Below are positions 15,960 to 24,096 of a stretch of 35,657 nucleotides of DNA, piece by piece (the stretch's first letter is position 1; every line of letters begins with the position of its first letter). This DNA is from Stomatobaculum sp. GTDB lineage: Bacteria; Bacillota_A; Clostridia; Lachnospirales; Lachnospiraceae. The notes under the pieces are model-generated. The model saw only the letters and a list, made by a program, of their open reading frames with translations, did no database searches and was not told where the DNA came from. A program made the translations under genes and the position numbers. The stretch covers positions 1-35,657 of the forward strand of contig JAFSYO010000094.1 in NCBI GenBank assembly GCA_017449925.1, in the 5' to 3' direction.

Positions 15960-16649
15960 TCAGATCTTTGCCAGCCTTTCCAGGGCGCGCTTTTTCAGGA
16001 TGAGCTCATAGTGCTCCTCATAGAACGAAGGGCTGGAATAGGTTTCACGCACGCGGGTTCCGTATTCCGAAAGCTGATTGCAGACCGAAGAAAAAGCTTC
16101 CGTACCGCCGGAGACATCCGTCAGCACCAGGTAAAAGCTTCCGTCCTCCGGATTCTTGTACAGGGTATCGGAAATATTCTCCGTGCCGCCCACGTTTCCT
16201 GCGGCTTCGATGACCTTGTCGAGACTGGAGAACTGGTAGACACGGGTACGGGCACGTTTCGGTGCTTCGCTGTCAGCGTCCCGCAGTGCGGTGAAAGTCT
16301 CGCCTCCTTCCAGTCCGGGATCAGCGGTCTCGCCGCGCAGATCCGGGAAATCGCCTTCCGGTGCAGGAACAAACTTTGAGAACCTGGTATCCACTTCTTC
16401 GGGATCGTCTACCTTTGTGATGACCAGCATGATGCTTTCGTTGGAAAGCGGGATCGCTTCCACCATCAGCGGAATATCCTCCGCGTCGAAGCCTACTTCG
16501 TCATATGCCTTCTGAACCATTTCCCGGAACAGGCGTCTTGCTTTTTCGGTGCCGTAGGCCAGTTCGCTCAGGTTCAGGTTCCGTTCGCTGAGATCAAAAT
16601 TGGAAAGAGTGCAGCGGATCTGAGAGTCGTTGACACGTTCAATTTTCAT
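15960..16649 (-). CDS. mecA: MecA-family adaptor protein
   Basis: Adaptor that delivers substrates to the ClpC/ClpP protease and helps assemble ClpC. The 229-aa chain has the small acidic N-terminal substrate-binding domain (MKIERVNDSQIRCTLSNFDL, then the LSELAYGTEKARRLFREMVQKA region), a variable linker rich in Glu/Pro/Asp (about 105-145), and a C-terminal domain (about 145-229) with YQFSSLDKVIEAA and the closing EEHYELILKKRALERLAKI (residues 211-229). Start 16649 has AAGGAGG ahead of it; the 11-residue upstream extension has none. No clpC or competence gene is in the window. Confidence 0.87.
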   Translation of the reverse strand: MKIERVNDSQIRCTLSNFDLSERNLNLSELAYGTEKARRLFREMVQKAYDEVGFDAEDIPLMVEAIPLSNESIMLVITKVDDPEEVDTRFSKFVPAPEGDFPDLRGETADPGLEGGETFTALRDADSEAPKRARTRVYQFSSLDKVIEAAGNVGGTENISDTLYKNPEDGSFYLVLTDVSGGTEAFSSVCNQLSEYGTRVRETYSSPSFYEEHYELILKKRALERLAKI

Positions 16650-17348
16650 TTCTCTCCTCCTTTCCACAAACACATGATACAACGGAATCCCCTGTTTGGC
16701 AATGTCATTGTCTCCATGGGCCGATATATCGTGCCGAAAACAGATTCGAATTTGCCGGACGCCGGAACAGAAGATTAGAATAAAAGCGAGATGGAGAAAG
16801 AGAGGTGTGAAGCAGATATCGTTCTCTGACTCGAAAGAGAGTCGTGAATTATTGTTTTATGATCATTTCATACAGCCCGGAGTGTGCGGGCTCGTTCTAT
16901 GGTCCGGTTCGGACCGGGATCCAGAATCAATTCAGCAGAAATCGAAACAAAAATCAACAGACCAAACAGAACCCAAAGAAGGCGGGCAGTCCGGCATTCA
17001 CCATCTCAGGCTGTCCGCAGCAGCGGAACAGAAAACGGCAGGCGGGCAGAACGCGGTCCAGACGCGCCGGAACCGGAAAAACAGCCGGCTTCCCGCCGGC
17101 AGGATAAGAAAGTGCCTGCCGGTGGTCCGGGAAAAACAGAGATGGTCCGCCGGAGGCAGGGCGCAGTCTGCTTTCAGGACGCGTGCCGTCAGGAAACAGA
17201 ACGAAAAAGTCAAGGATGTCCCGCGTCATGCTGCGGTTCATGTGTCACGGCAGGAACTGTCCTCAAAGTCGGAGAGGTCTGCAGCGTGAAAATGGGCATC
17301 TGATCAGCAGATCCAGCGTATGAAGGCGGCCGGGCCTGCAATCCGACT
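16650..17348. other. About 700 bases without a recognisable gene
   Basis: Plus-strand frames of 87, 139 and 197 residues overlap here, but each starts with GTG or TTG without a convincing ribosome site, is basic and low in complexity, and resembles nothing I know. The plus strand is purine-rich, with A-rich unstructured runs (about 16937-16982). There are several short GC-rich hairpins, including a 6-bp stem at 16901-16915 and two overlapping, mutually exclusive stems at 17084-17100 and 17096-17122. It could be a decayed gene, a long leader, or a structured RNA. I do not call any of these. Confidence 0.6.
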
Positions 17349-17356
17349 TCCTTATT

Positions 17357-17402
17357 ATATCATCTTTATGATATACTACAGGGGACTTCCCGCCGGAAGT
17401 CC
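17357..17402 (+). promoter_or_regulatory. Promoter region with palindrome and 5' hairpin before the GH18 gene
   Basis: A perfect 7-bp inverted repeat, ATATCAT (17357-17363) and ATGATAT (17368-17374), overlaps the -10 box TATACT (17372-17377). The transcript would begin about 17384, at the foot of an 8-bp hairpin (17383-17390 with 17395-17402) followed by TCTTTT. The hairpin may stabilise the 5' end or attenuate transcription. No good -35 box is seen. Confidence 0.45.
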
Positions 17403-17432
17403 TCTTTTGGCGTCTGAAGAAATAAAACAGAA

Positions 17433-19154
17433 ATGAAGAATAAAATGACAAAAAGCAGAACCAAAAAGAAAACCGGGCCGGGAGGAGGGCTGTATGTGCT
17501 CCTCTTTTTTCTGGCGGCACTGCTCTTTGCGGGAGGGTATGTCTACCGGAATTACGGGCCTGTAAAGAAATATATGGCGGAGGAGGATCTCTTTTCCGTC
17601 AGCGGGGACCGTATCGCGATCATGTACGGTTATGAACTCCAGAAGGCAGCTGCGCTTATGGAAGACGGAGAAGTGTATCTTCCCTGCGCTTTTGTACAGA
17701 CGATCCTGAACCGGCGTTTTTACTGGGATGAGGACGAGGAGATACTTTCCTATGTGGAACCGGAAGGCGTCCGCCGGATCCATCCCGGGGACAAGGGCAA
17801 AGATGGAAAGAAGCTGTTCTTCCTTTCAGAGGGGAAACCTTATCTGTCGGCGGCGCTGGTCCTGGAGTATACCGGCATCCGTCTGGAGCGCTTTACGGAC
17901 GGAGAAGTAAAGCGGATCTTTGTCATGGAACCTCCTGCGGAGGATACCGTGGCGGACGCGAAGAGCAGAACGGTGCTCCGGTCGGGAAAAAGCTGGCGGA
18001 AGCCGATCACAGCGGAAGTGCCGAAAGACGCTGTACTCCGCCTGATCCCAGACCATCCCGGCATGGGAGAAGGGACAAAGGAAGATCAGAAGTGGCAGCG
18101 GGTGATGACTAATACCGGAGTCACCGGCTACATCATGAAAAGCCGCCTGAAAAACGAGCGGCAGGAAGAATACAAGGACAGTTTCGTCCCCGCGGTCTAT
18201 CCGTCCTTCAGTCTTGGGAAGCCTGTGGTGCTGGGCTGGCACCAGGTAAGTGTCGCTCAGGCTAACAAGTACCTGGGAGAAGCGGTTTCCGGGGCGGAGT
18301 GCCTGAATGTAGTCTCTCCCACATGGTTCACTTTAAAAGGAAATGAGGGGGAATTCGAGAGCCGCTCCAGTCGCCTCTATGTGGAGGAAGCACACAAGGC
18401 AGGACTTCAGGTATGGGCCCTGGTGGACAACCTGGATGCATCGGTCACGCTGGGAACACTTCTGAAAAAGACCTCGGTGCGGCAGAAGCTGATCGACGGT
18501 CTGATGGAGGAAGCTGAAACCTGCGGTTTTGACGGCATCAATCTCGATTTCGAACTTCTCAGAAAGGACGCTGTGGATCAGTACCTGGAATTCGTGCGGG
18601 AAATGTATGCTGCCTGCCGGGAAAAAAATCTGATCCTGAGTGTTGACGTACCGAATTTTGCCTCGTATAACTGGCATTATACGAGGGAAGAACTGGCGGT
18701 GTTCTGCGATTATGTCATCAACATGGGGTATGATGAGCATACCGCGGGGGACAGCGCAGGAAGCACGGCATCCATCGGCTTTTTCCAGGAGGGGCTGGAG
18801 GAAACGCTGGAGGAAGTTCCGGCGGAGAAACTGGTGGGCGGTGTTCCCTTTTATACCAGGGTCTGGCGCGTAAACGGCGGGGAAACCTCCAGTGAAGCTA
18901 TGACCATGAAGGGCGCGGCGGAATGGGTGCAGAAGAACCAGGTGAAGCTCTTCTGGGATGAGGAACTGGGACAGTACCGCGGAAGTATCCAGGCCGACGA
19001 TGGCGGCGAACGGCTGATCTGGATGGAGGACGCGCGCTCTATGGAGCTGAAGGTCAACGCGCTGAAGGAATACAGGACAGTCGGCATCGCCTGCTGGCGC
19101 CTGGGGCAGGAAACAAAGGATATCTGGGAAGTGATCGGAGGGTTTCTTAAATGA
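17433..19154 (+). CDS. Membrane-anchored glycoside hydrolase family 18 protein (YaaH/chitinase-like)
   Basis: Predicted peptidoglycan- or chitin-type hydrolase, 573 aa, held to the membrane by one N-terminal helix (about 19-37) and facing outward. Residues about 55-165 look like a copper-amine-oxidase-N-type stalk domain (PCAFVQTILNRRFYWDEDEE), then an SH3-like region (about 178-240, with a GYIMKSRL end), then the GH18 barrel (about 262-572). The catalytic signature DGINLDFE is at 367-374 with Glu374 as proton donor, and WRLGQET closes the barrel. This architecture occurs in spore-cortex and vegetative wall hydrolases of Clostridia; which role applies here is inference. The ribosome site is weak. 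The stop overlaps the next gene by four bases. Confidence 0.86.
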   Translation: MKNKMTKSRTKKKTGPGGGLYVLLFFLAALLFAGGYVYRNYGPVKKYMAEEDLFSVSGDRIAIMYGYELQKAAALMEDGEVYLPCAFVQTILNRRFYWDEDEEILSYVEPEGVRRIHPGDKGKDGKKLFFLSEGKPYLSAALVLEYTGIRLERFTDGEVKRIFVMEPPAEDTVADAKSRTVLRSGKSWRKPITAEVPKDAVLRLIPDHPGMGEGTKEDQKWQRVMTNTGVTGYIMKSRLKNERQEEYKDSFVPAVYPSFSLGKPVVLGWHQVSVAQANKYLGEAVSGAECLNVVSPTWFTLKGNEGEFESRSSRLYVEEAHKAGLQVWALVDNLDASVTLGTLLKKTSVRQKLIDGLMEEAETCGFDGINLDFELLRKDAVDQYLEFVREMYAACREKNLILSVDVPNFASYNWHYTREELAVFCDYVINMGYDEHTAGDSAGSTASIGFFQEGLEETLEEVPAEKLVGGVPFYTRVWRVNGGETSSEAMTMKGAAEWVQKNQVKLFWDEELGQYRGSIQADDGGERLIWMEDARSMELKVNALKEYRTVGIACWRLGQETKDIWEVIGGFLK

Positions 19155-19882
19155 ATGATCTTGGAAGCAAAGTAGCAGACAACATGTTATTTGTAGCAGA
19201 GTTCGCCGGGTTGGTGTTCGTGATCTTTCTCATCGCTTATCTGGTGGAAAAGCGGATCCATGTGAAGAATCACGATACAGAACGGATCCTTTCCACCCGG
19301 AAGATCGCGCTGGTGGGACTCTTTGCCGCAGTCAGCGCGGTGCTGATGGTGCTGGAAGTCCCGGTGCCTTTCGCTCCGCCTTTCTATAAGATCGATCTCT
19401 CAGAACTTCCTATTCTTATCATTACCTTCGCCTTCGGACCGGTGGCGGGCGTAATGACCGAGTTCATCAAGATTCTGTTAAAGCTCGTCATGAAATCGAC
19501 GTCCACGGCTTTTGTCGGGGAACTGGCGAACTTTTCGGTGGGCTGCACCCTGATCCTTCCGGCCGGTATCCTGTATTTAAGCAAGAAGACAAAACGGATG
19601 GCTCTGATCGCCTGCATCACGGGCACGCTGTGCATGACGCTGTTCGGCTCCGCTTTCAACGCGGTGTACCTGCTGCCCAAGTTCGCGCAGCTGTTCGGCA
19701 TGCCTCTTGAGGCTATTATCGGTATGGGAACGAAGATCAATCCGTCCATCACCAGCGTGGAGACCATGGCTCTCTTCGCCGTGGCGCCGCTGAACCTTCT
19801 GAAGGGCACCATCAACACGGTGCTGACCATGCTGCTTTACAAACGTCTCAGCCCCATCTTAAAGAGCGGCACCCGGAGATAA
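19151..19882 (+). CDS. ribU: ECF transporter S component, RibU-like (riboflavin)
   Basis: Substrate-binding membrane subunit of an energy-coupling-factor vitamin transporter, 243 aa. The typical RibU pattern is seen: IALVGLFAAVSAVLMVLE, PVPFAPPFYKIDLSELP (residues 72-88), ITFAFGPVAGVMTEFIKILL (90-109) and VGELANFSVGC. About six hydrophobic segments follow an extra N-terminal helix (about 11-32). It must pair with the shared EcfA-EcfA'-EcfT module, which is not in the window. No FMN riboswitch is visible; the gene is translationally coupled to the upstream GH18 gene (ATGA overlap), which is unusual company for a vitamin transporter. Riboflavin specificity is inferred from family resemblance. 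Confidence 0.85.
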   Translation: MNDLGSKVADNMLFVAEFAGLVFVIFLIAYLVEKRIHVKNHDTERILSTRKIALVGLFAAVSAVLMVLEVPVPFAPPFYKIDLSELPILIITFAFGPVAGVMTEFIKILLKLVMKSTSTAFVGELANFSVGCTLILPAGILYLSKKTKRMALIACITGTLCMTLFGSAFNAVYLLPKFAQLFGMPLEAIIGMGTKINPSITSVETMALFAVAPLNLLKGTINTVLTMLLYKRLSPILKSGTRR

Positions 19883-19932
19883 GGCTCCGGAAATCTCGCA
19901 AGCGAGTCATAAACAGGAAAGCAGTTGCAGAA

Positions 19933-21057
19933 ATGCAGACAAAGATCATACGCATTGAAGACAAGGCGCCCGTCCGGGAGGAACTCCTTCTGGAGGCGGC
20001 GCGGATATTGAGGGAGGGAGGCCTGGTGGCTTTCCCCACGGAGACGGTCTACGGTCTCGGCGGAAACGCCCTGGACGCGGAGGCCTCAAGAAAGATCTAT
20101 GCGGCGAAGGGACGTCCCAGCGACAATCCGCTGATCGTTCACATCGCCTGTATGGAAGAGCTGGCGCCGCTGGTGGAAGAGATCTCGGAAAGCGCGAAGC
20201 GTCTGGCTGATGCCTACTGGCCGGGGCCGATGACGCTGATCCTGAAGAAGAGCGGGATGATCCCTCCGGAGACCAGCGGAGGACTTGATACGGTGGCGAT
20301 CCGTATGCCTGCCGATCCGGTGGCCGGTGCTCTGATCCGCCTTGCGGGCGTGCCGGTGGCTGCGCCCTCTGCCAATACCTCCGGAAAGCCGAGCCCCACT
20401 ACAGCGGAGCACGTGATCGAGGATATGGACGGGCGCGTCGAGGTGATCCTGGACGGCGGTCCGGTGCAGGTCGGCGTAGAGTCCACGATCGTGGATCTAA
20501 GCGGAGAGCACCCGGTGCTGCTCCGGCCCGGTGCGGTGACCGTGCCAATGCTGGAGAAGATCCTGGGACCGGTGGAATTGGATCCGGTACTTACAAAGCC
20601 CCTGGGGCCGGATGTGCACCCGAAGGCGCCCGGAATGAAATACCGCCACTATGCTCCCAGGGCAGAGATGATACTCGTAGAATCCGAAGCTGCAAGTGCC
20701 GGGGAGAATGCTGCCGATGCAGGGCTTCGCGTGGTACAGGAGATAAATCTTCTGGCGGAGAAAGCGGTGAAAGAGGGGAAGCGCCCCGGGATCCTGGCGA
20801 CGGACGAAACCGCGCCTCTGTATCGTTTCGGGGAAGTACGGAGCATAGGACTGCGTTCCGACGAGGCCTCCGTGGCCCGCAACCTTTTCGCAGTGCTCCG
20901 TGAATTTGACAGCATCGGCGTGGACATAATCTACTCAGAAGCGTTTCCGGAGGATGATCTGGGACTTGCGATCATGAACCGGATGAATAAGGCAGCCGGC
21001 CATCATCATATCGTTGTCAGTGAGGATGGCAGCACCACAGAAACTCTCGGAGGATAA
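19933..21057 (+). CDS. sua5: L-threonylcarbamoyladenylate synthase (Sua5 type)
   Basis: Makes threonylcarbamoyl-AMP from threonine, bicarbonate and ATP for t6A37 modification of ANN-decoding tRNAs. The 374-aa length and two-domain layout identify Sua5 rather than the short TsaC. The YrdC domain (about 15-210) has PTETVYGLGGNA, KGRPSDNPLIVHI, SANTSGKPSPT and the diagnostic GVESTIVDL. The linker PGMKYRHYAP (residues 235-244) leads to the C-terminal Sua5 domain (about 245-365). The ribosome site is poor. Only two bases separate it from the dCMP deaminase gene, so the two are co-transcribed. Confidence 0.95.
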   Translation: MQTKIIRIEDKAPVREELLLEAARILREGGLVAFPTETVYGLGGNALDAEASRKIYAAKGRPSDNPLIVHIACMEELAPLVEEISESAKRLADAYWPGPMTLILKKSGMIPPETSGGLDTVAIRMPADPVAGALIRLAGVPVAAPSANTSGKPSPTTAEHVIEDMDGRVEVILDGGPVQVGVESTIVDLSGEHPVLLRPGAVTVPMLEKILGPVELDPVLTKPLGPDVHPKAPGMKYRHYAPRAEMILVESEAASAGENAADAGLRVVQEINLLAEKAVKEGKRPGILATDETAPLYRFGEVRSIGLRSDEASVARNLFAVLREFDSIGVDIIYSEAFPEDDLGLAIMNRMNKAAGHHHIVVSEDGSTTETLGG

Positions 21058-21059
21058 AG

Positions 21060-21554
21060 ATGACGGAAAAACGGAAGGATTACATCAGCTGGGACGAATA
21101 TTTCATGGGCGTGGCGCAGCTAGCCGCACGCCGCAGCAAGGACCCGAACACCCAGGTGGGCGCCTGCATTGTCAGTGAAGACAATAAGATCCTTTCCATG
21201 GGATACAACGGCTTTCCCAGAGGGTGCTCTGATGACGAGTTCCCCTGGGGCAAGGAGCATCAGGACGATGATCCGTACAACGCCAAATATTTTTACTCCA
21301 CCCACAGCGAGCTGAACGCCATCCTGAACTACCGGGGCGGCAGTCTGGAAGGCAGCAAGCTGTACGTGACTCTGTTTCCGTGCAATGAGTGCGCGAAGGC
21401 TATAATACAAGCCGGCATCCGTACTCTGATCTATGCTGACGACAAGTACGGAACCACAGCGTCCGTCCGCGCGTCGAAGCGGATGCTGAACGCCGCCGGC
21501 GTGAGATATTACCAGTACGAGAAAAGCGGGAGGGAGATCCGCATCCAGGTATGA
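21060..21554 (+). CDS. Deoxycytidylate (dCMP) deaminase
   Basis: Zinc enzyme converting dCMP to dUMP for thymidylate synthesis, 164 aa. Zinc and catalytic residues are seen in HSELNA (His82, Glu84) and PCNEC (Cys108, Cys111). The substrate-binding YNGFPRGCSD (49-58) is typical of dCMP rather than cytidine deaminases. The family includes ComEB of Bacillus. It is coupled to sua5; an imperfect hairpin lies after the stop codon (21562-21578) but lacks a T-run. Confidence 0.94.
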   Translation: MTEKRKDYISWDEYFMGVAQLAARRSKDPNTQVGACIVSEDNKILSMGYNGFPRGCSDDEFPWGKEHQDDDPYNAKYFYSTHSELNAILNYRGGSLEGSKLYVTLFPCNECAKAIIQAGIRTLIYADDKYGTTASVRASKRMLNAAGVRYYQYEKSGREIRIQV

Positions 21555-21588
21555 GTTTTTTCCGGCTTTCTGCCGGACGATTCTCAGA

Positions 21589-21617
21589 TTGCGGTTTCTG
21601 ACTGAACGTGGTAAGAT
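21589..21617 (+). promoter_or_regulatory. Promoter for the small membrane protein and downstream genes
   Basis: TTGCGG (21589-21594), 17 bases, TAAGAT (21612-21617), giving a leader of about 75 bases before the next start codon. Confidence 0.5.
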
Positions 21618-21698
21618 AATTATTCGTAGCAGGCATCGGGATCAAACCGGTGCTTCTTGAAGTATTTCCATTGAGAAAGGGAAAAAGGGAAAAGGAGC

Positions 21699-21815
21699 AT
21701 GTTCAACAAGAACGATAAAAAGATGAAGACGATCTCCATTGTTATAGTGGTGCTGATCTGCGCATCCATGATCATCGGCACGGCAGCAGCAGGCCTGAGC
21801 GCATTCCTGCACTGA
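21699..21815 (+). CDS. Small single-pass membrane protein
   Basis: 38 aa: a charged head MFNKNDKKMK, then a hydrophobic helix from about 11 to 36 (TISIVIVVLICASMIIGT, residues 11-28). AGGAG is very close to the ATG and an AAGGGA lies about nine bases further up. It resembles tiny Firmicutes membrane proteins such as Prli42 or DUF4044 in size and layout, but I cannot match it to either. A promoter lies upstream, and the AIRS_C gene begins 17 bases after the stop, so they may form one transcript. Confidence 0.6.
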   Translation: MFNKNDKKMKTISIVIVVLICASMIIGTAAAGLSAFLH

Positions 21816-21832
21816 TAACGGCGGCCGCATTC

Positions 21833-22399
21833 GTGGAAGAACTGGATATTGTCGCTGCAGGTTATGCCGGGGAGGCTGGCGCAGCCTGCATCGCAAAAGA
21901 GAGATTCACCGAAATGCTCCGCAAATTCCGGAAGGACTATGCGGAGCATTTGTGCGAAGAGACTGGCTGCAGGCAGGAAGATCATGCCGCGGAGGCCGGG
22001 AGTTCATTCGCAGTCCGGGAGGAAGGCTGCACATGTATCCCTGTGGAAAAGGGAGGCATTCTGGCAGCTTTGTACCTGGCGGCGAAAGAACGGAAATGCG
22101 GGCTCCGGATCGCTCTTAAAAAGATCCCGGTGCGCCAGGATACGATCGAGCTCTGCGAGATGTATGGCCTGAATCCGTACCGGCTGTATTCCCGCTGCGC
22201 TGTGTATTTATGTAAAAACGGAGAGCGCCTGGCGGAAGAGCTCCGGGAGCAAGGCATTCCGGCAGAGCGTATCGGCCGCCTGACGAAGGGCCTGGACAAG
22301 GTCATTACGGATAAAACAGAGACGGAGTACCTGAACCGTCCGGAACCGGACGAACTTCTGAAGGCGCTGCCGGAGGGAAATAAATACCTTACCTTATAA
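21833..22399 (+). CDS. AIR-synthase-related protein, C-terminal (AIRS_C) domain only
   Basis: 188 aa matching just the second half of PurM/HypE-type proteins of the AIR synthase-related group common in Clostridia. The segment LDIVAAGYAGEAGAACIAKE (residues 4-23) corresponds to the start of the AIRS_C domain, and KKIPVRQDTIELCEMYGLNP (116-135) to its most conserved part. The normal N-terminal ATP-binding half is missing. The family's NPYxLxSSG turn reads NPYRLYSRC here, and the segment that normally holds the MHDVTEGG-like motif reads PVEKGGILAAL. Start is GTG without a clear ribosome site, though the frame has no better start upstream. It may be a specialised short form or a decaying gene. 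Confidence 0.7.
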   Translation: MEELDIVAAGYAGEAGAACIAKERFTEMLRKFRKDYAEHLCEETGCRQEDHAAEAGSSFAVREEGCTCIPVEKGGILAALYLAAKERKCGLRIALKKIPVRQDTIELCEMYGLNPYRLYSRCAVYLCKNGERLAEELREQGIPAERIGRLTKGLDKVITDKTETEYLNRPEPDELLKALPEGNKYLTL

Positions 22400-22420
22400 A
22401 CAAGACGGAGGAAGACAGTA

Positions 22421-22912
22421 ATGCGTGACATGCGTGACAAAATTCTCGCAATTATGGAAAAGAACGCAAGGATCGATCTTCACGATCTGGCGACCCTGCT
22501 CGGGGAAACGGACGTGGCAGTGGCAAACGAGATCGCGGATATGGAAACGGAAAAAGTGATCTGCGGGTACCATACGCTGATCAACTGGGATAATACCGAC
22601 AGCGAGAAAGTGGAAGCACTGATCGAGGTGAAGGTGACCCCGCAGCGAGGCATGGGCTACGATAAGATCGCGGAGCGCATCTACCAGTTCAAGGAAGTGG
22701 AGTCTATCTATCTTATGAGCGGGGCCTTCGACTTCACCGTTTTCATTACGGGCAAGACCATGCGCGAGGTGGCCCTCTTTGTGGCAGACAAACTGGCGCC
22801 TATAGACCAGGTGATCAGCACGGCCACGCATTTTGTCCTGAAAAAGTACAAGGATCACGGCACCGTGATCGGCGAGACCAGAGAAGATGAAAGGCAGATG
22901 ATTACCCCATGA
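22421..22912 (+). CDS. Lrp/AsnC-family transcriptional regulator
   Basis: 163-aa regulator with an N-terminal winged helix-turn-helix (about 1-55, DKILAIMEKNARIDLHDLAT at residues 5-24) and a C-terminal ligand-binding RAM domain (about 65-145, EALIEVKVTP, then the ESIYLMSGAFDFTVFITGK type of signature). GGAGG precedes the ATG. It overlaps the aminotransferase gene by four bases (ATGA). The fixed pairing suggests that it senses an amino acid and controls this operon, which is inference from context. Confidence 0.93.
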   Translation: MRDMRDKILAIMEKNARIDLHDLATLLGETDVAVANEIADMETEKVICGYHTLINWDNTDSEKVEALIEVKVTPQRGMGYDKIAERIYQFKEVESIYLMSGAFDFTVFITGKTMREVALFVADKLAPIDQVISTATHFVLKKYKDHGTVIGETREDERQMITP

Positions 22913-24096
22913 GAAACAAAGATAAATTGCTTTCCGAAAAAGTCGTCAGGCTGAAGCCTTCCGGCATCCGGAAATTCTTTGATATCGTGACCACTATGGA
23001 AGGAGCCATCTCCCTCGGTGTGGGCGAGCCGGATTTCGATACGCCCTGGTTCGTCCGGGAGGAGGGCATCTATTCCCTGGAGCACGGCCGTACTTTCTAC
23101 ACCAGTAATTCCGGTCTGCTGGAGCTGAAAGCCGAGATCTCAAAGTATCTGCGCCGCCGGTTCGATGTCAGATATGATCCCTCTTCCGAGATCATGATCA
23201 CGGTGGGCGGCTCTGAGGGCATCGACCTCGCGTTCCGCGCCCTTCTGAACGAAGGGGACGAGGTCATCATCCCGCAGCCCTGCTATGTGTCCTATGAGCC
23301 CTGCGTTATTCTGGCGGACGGCATCCCGGTCCCCCTGGAACTGAAGGAGAAGGACCTGTTCAAGCTGACTGCGGAGGACCTGGAAGCAAAGATCACACCG
23401 AACACAAAAATGCTGGTGCTGCCCTTCCCGAACAACCCCACGGGATCCATCATGACCTATGAGGAGCTGGAAAAGATCGCCGAAGTAGTCATCAGGCACG
23501 ACATCCTGGTCCTTTCGGACGAGATCTACACAGAGCTTACCTACAACGATCGGAAGCCGGCTTCCATCACCCAGATCCCGGGAATGAAGGAACGCACAGT
23601 CCTCATCAACGGCTTTTCCAAAGCCTATGCCATGACCGGCTGGCGTCTCGGCTACGCATGTGCGCCGGCTCTGATCATGAAGCAGATGATCAAGATCCAT
23701 CAGTTCGCTATCATGTGCGCTCCCACGACGAGCCAGTACGCCGCCATCGCGGCGATCCGGGACGGGGACGAGGACGTGGCGGACATGAGAGAATCCTACA
23801 ACCAGCGCCGCCGCTTCGTTCTGACGCGACTGGAGGAGATCGGCATTCCCTGCTTTGAGCCTGAGGGCGCCTTCTATGTGTTCCCGAACATCAGCCGCTT
23901 CGGCATGAGCAGCGAGACGTTTGCGACGGAACTTCTGAAGAGCCAGAAAGTGGCTGTGGTGCCGGGGAACGCGTTTGGAGACTGCGGCGAAGGATTCGTC
24001 CGGATCTCCTACGCTTATTCGCTGAAACAGCTGAAAGAAGCTCTGAGGCGGATTGAGAATTACGTGCGGCAGCTGGACAGAAAGGGACAGGGCTGA
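22909..24096 (+). CDS. PLP-dependent aminotransferase, class I/II (AspC/PatA-like)
   Basis: Fold type I aminotransferase of 395 aa. Seen: GVGEPDFDTP at 37-46, NNPTG at 175-179, the PLP-contacting DEIY at 204-207, and the Schiff-base lysine Lys238 in FSKAYAMTGWRLGYA (236-250). A C-terminal FVRISYAYS contains the carboxylate-binding Arg. The subfamily is the one usually paired with Lrp regulators in Firmicutes; the amino-acid specificity is not readable, with aspartate, aromatic or alanine type possible. It is coupled to lrp upstream and to trmL downstream, overlapping by one base (TGATG). Confidence 0.93.
   Translation: MRNKDKLLSEKVVRLKPSGIRKFFDIVTTMEGAISLGVGEPDFDTPWFVREEGIYSLEHGRTFYTSNSGLLELKAEISKYLRRRFDVRYDPSSEIMITVGGSEGIDLAFRALLNEGDEVIIPQPCYVSYEPCVILADGIPVPLELKEKDLFKLTAEDLEAKITPNTKMLVLPFPNNPTGSIMTYEELEKIAEVVIRHDILVLSDEIYTELTYNDRKPASITQIPGMKERTVLINGFSKAYAMTGWRLGYACAPALIMKQMIKIHQFAIMCAPTTSQYAAIAAIRDGDEDVADMRESYNQRRRFVLTRLEEIGIPCFEPEGAFYVFPNISRFGMSSETFATELLKSQKVAVVPGNAFGDCGEGFVRISYAYSLKQLKEALRRIENYVRQLDRKGQG

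Noticed and set aside
16696..17289. 197-codon plus-strand frame in the 700-base gap
   Set aside because: TTG start without a ribosome site, basic low-complexity translation, and competing frames in the same stretch; kept only as an unexplained region.
19883..19932. FMN riboswitch or other leader near the RibU-like gene
   Set aside because: The gene overlaps its upstream neighbour and the short downstream spacer holds no riboswitch-like conserved blocks.
21562..21578. Hairpin after the dCMP deaminase gene as a terminator
   Set aside because: Six-pair stem with no T-run downstream; the T-run is on the upstream side only.
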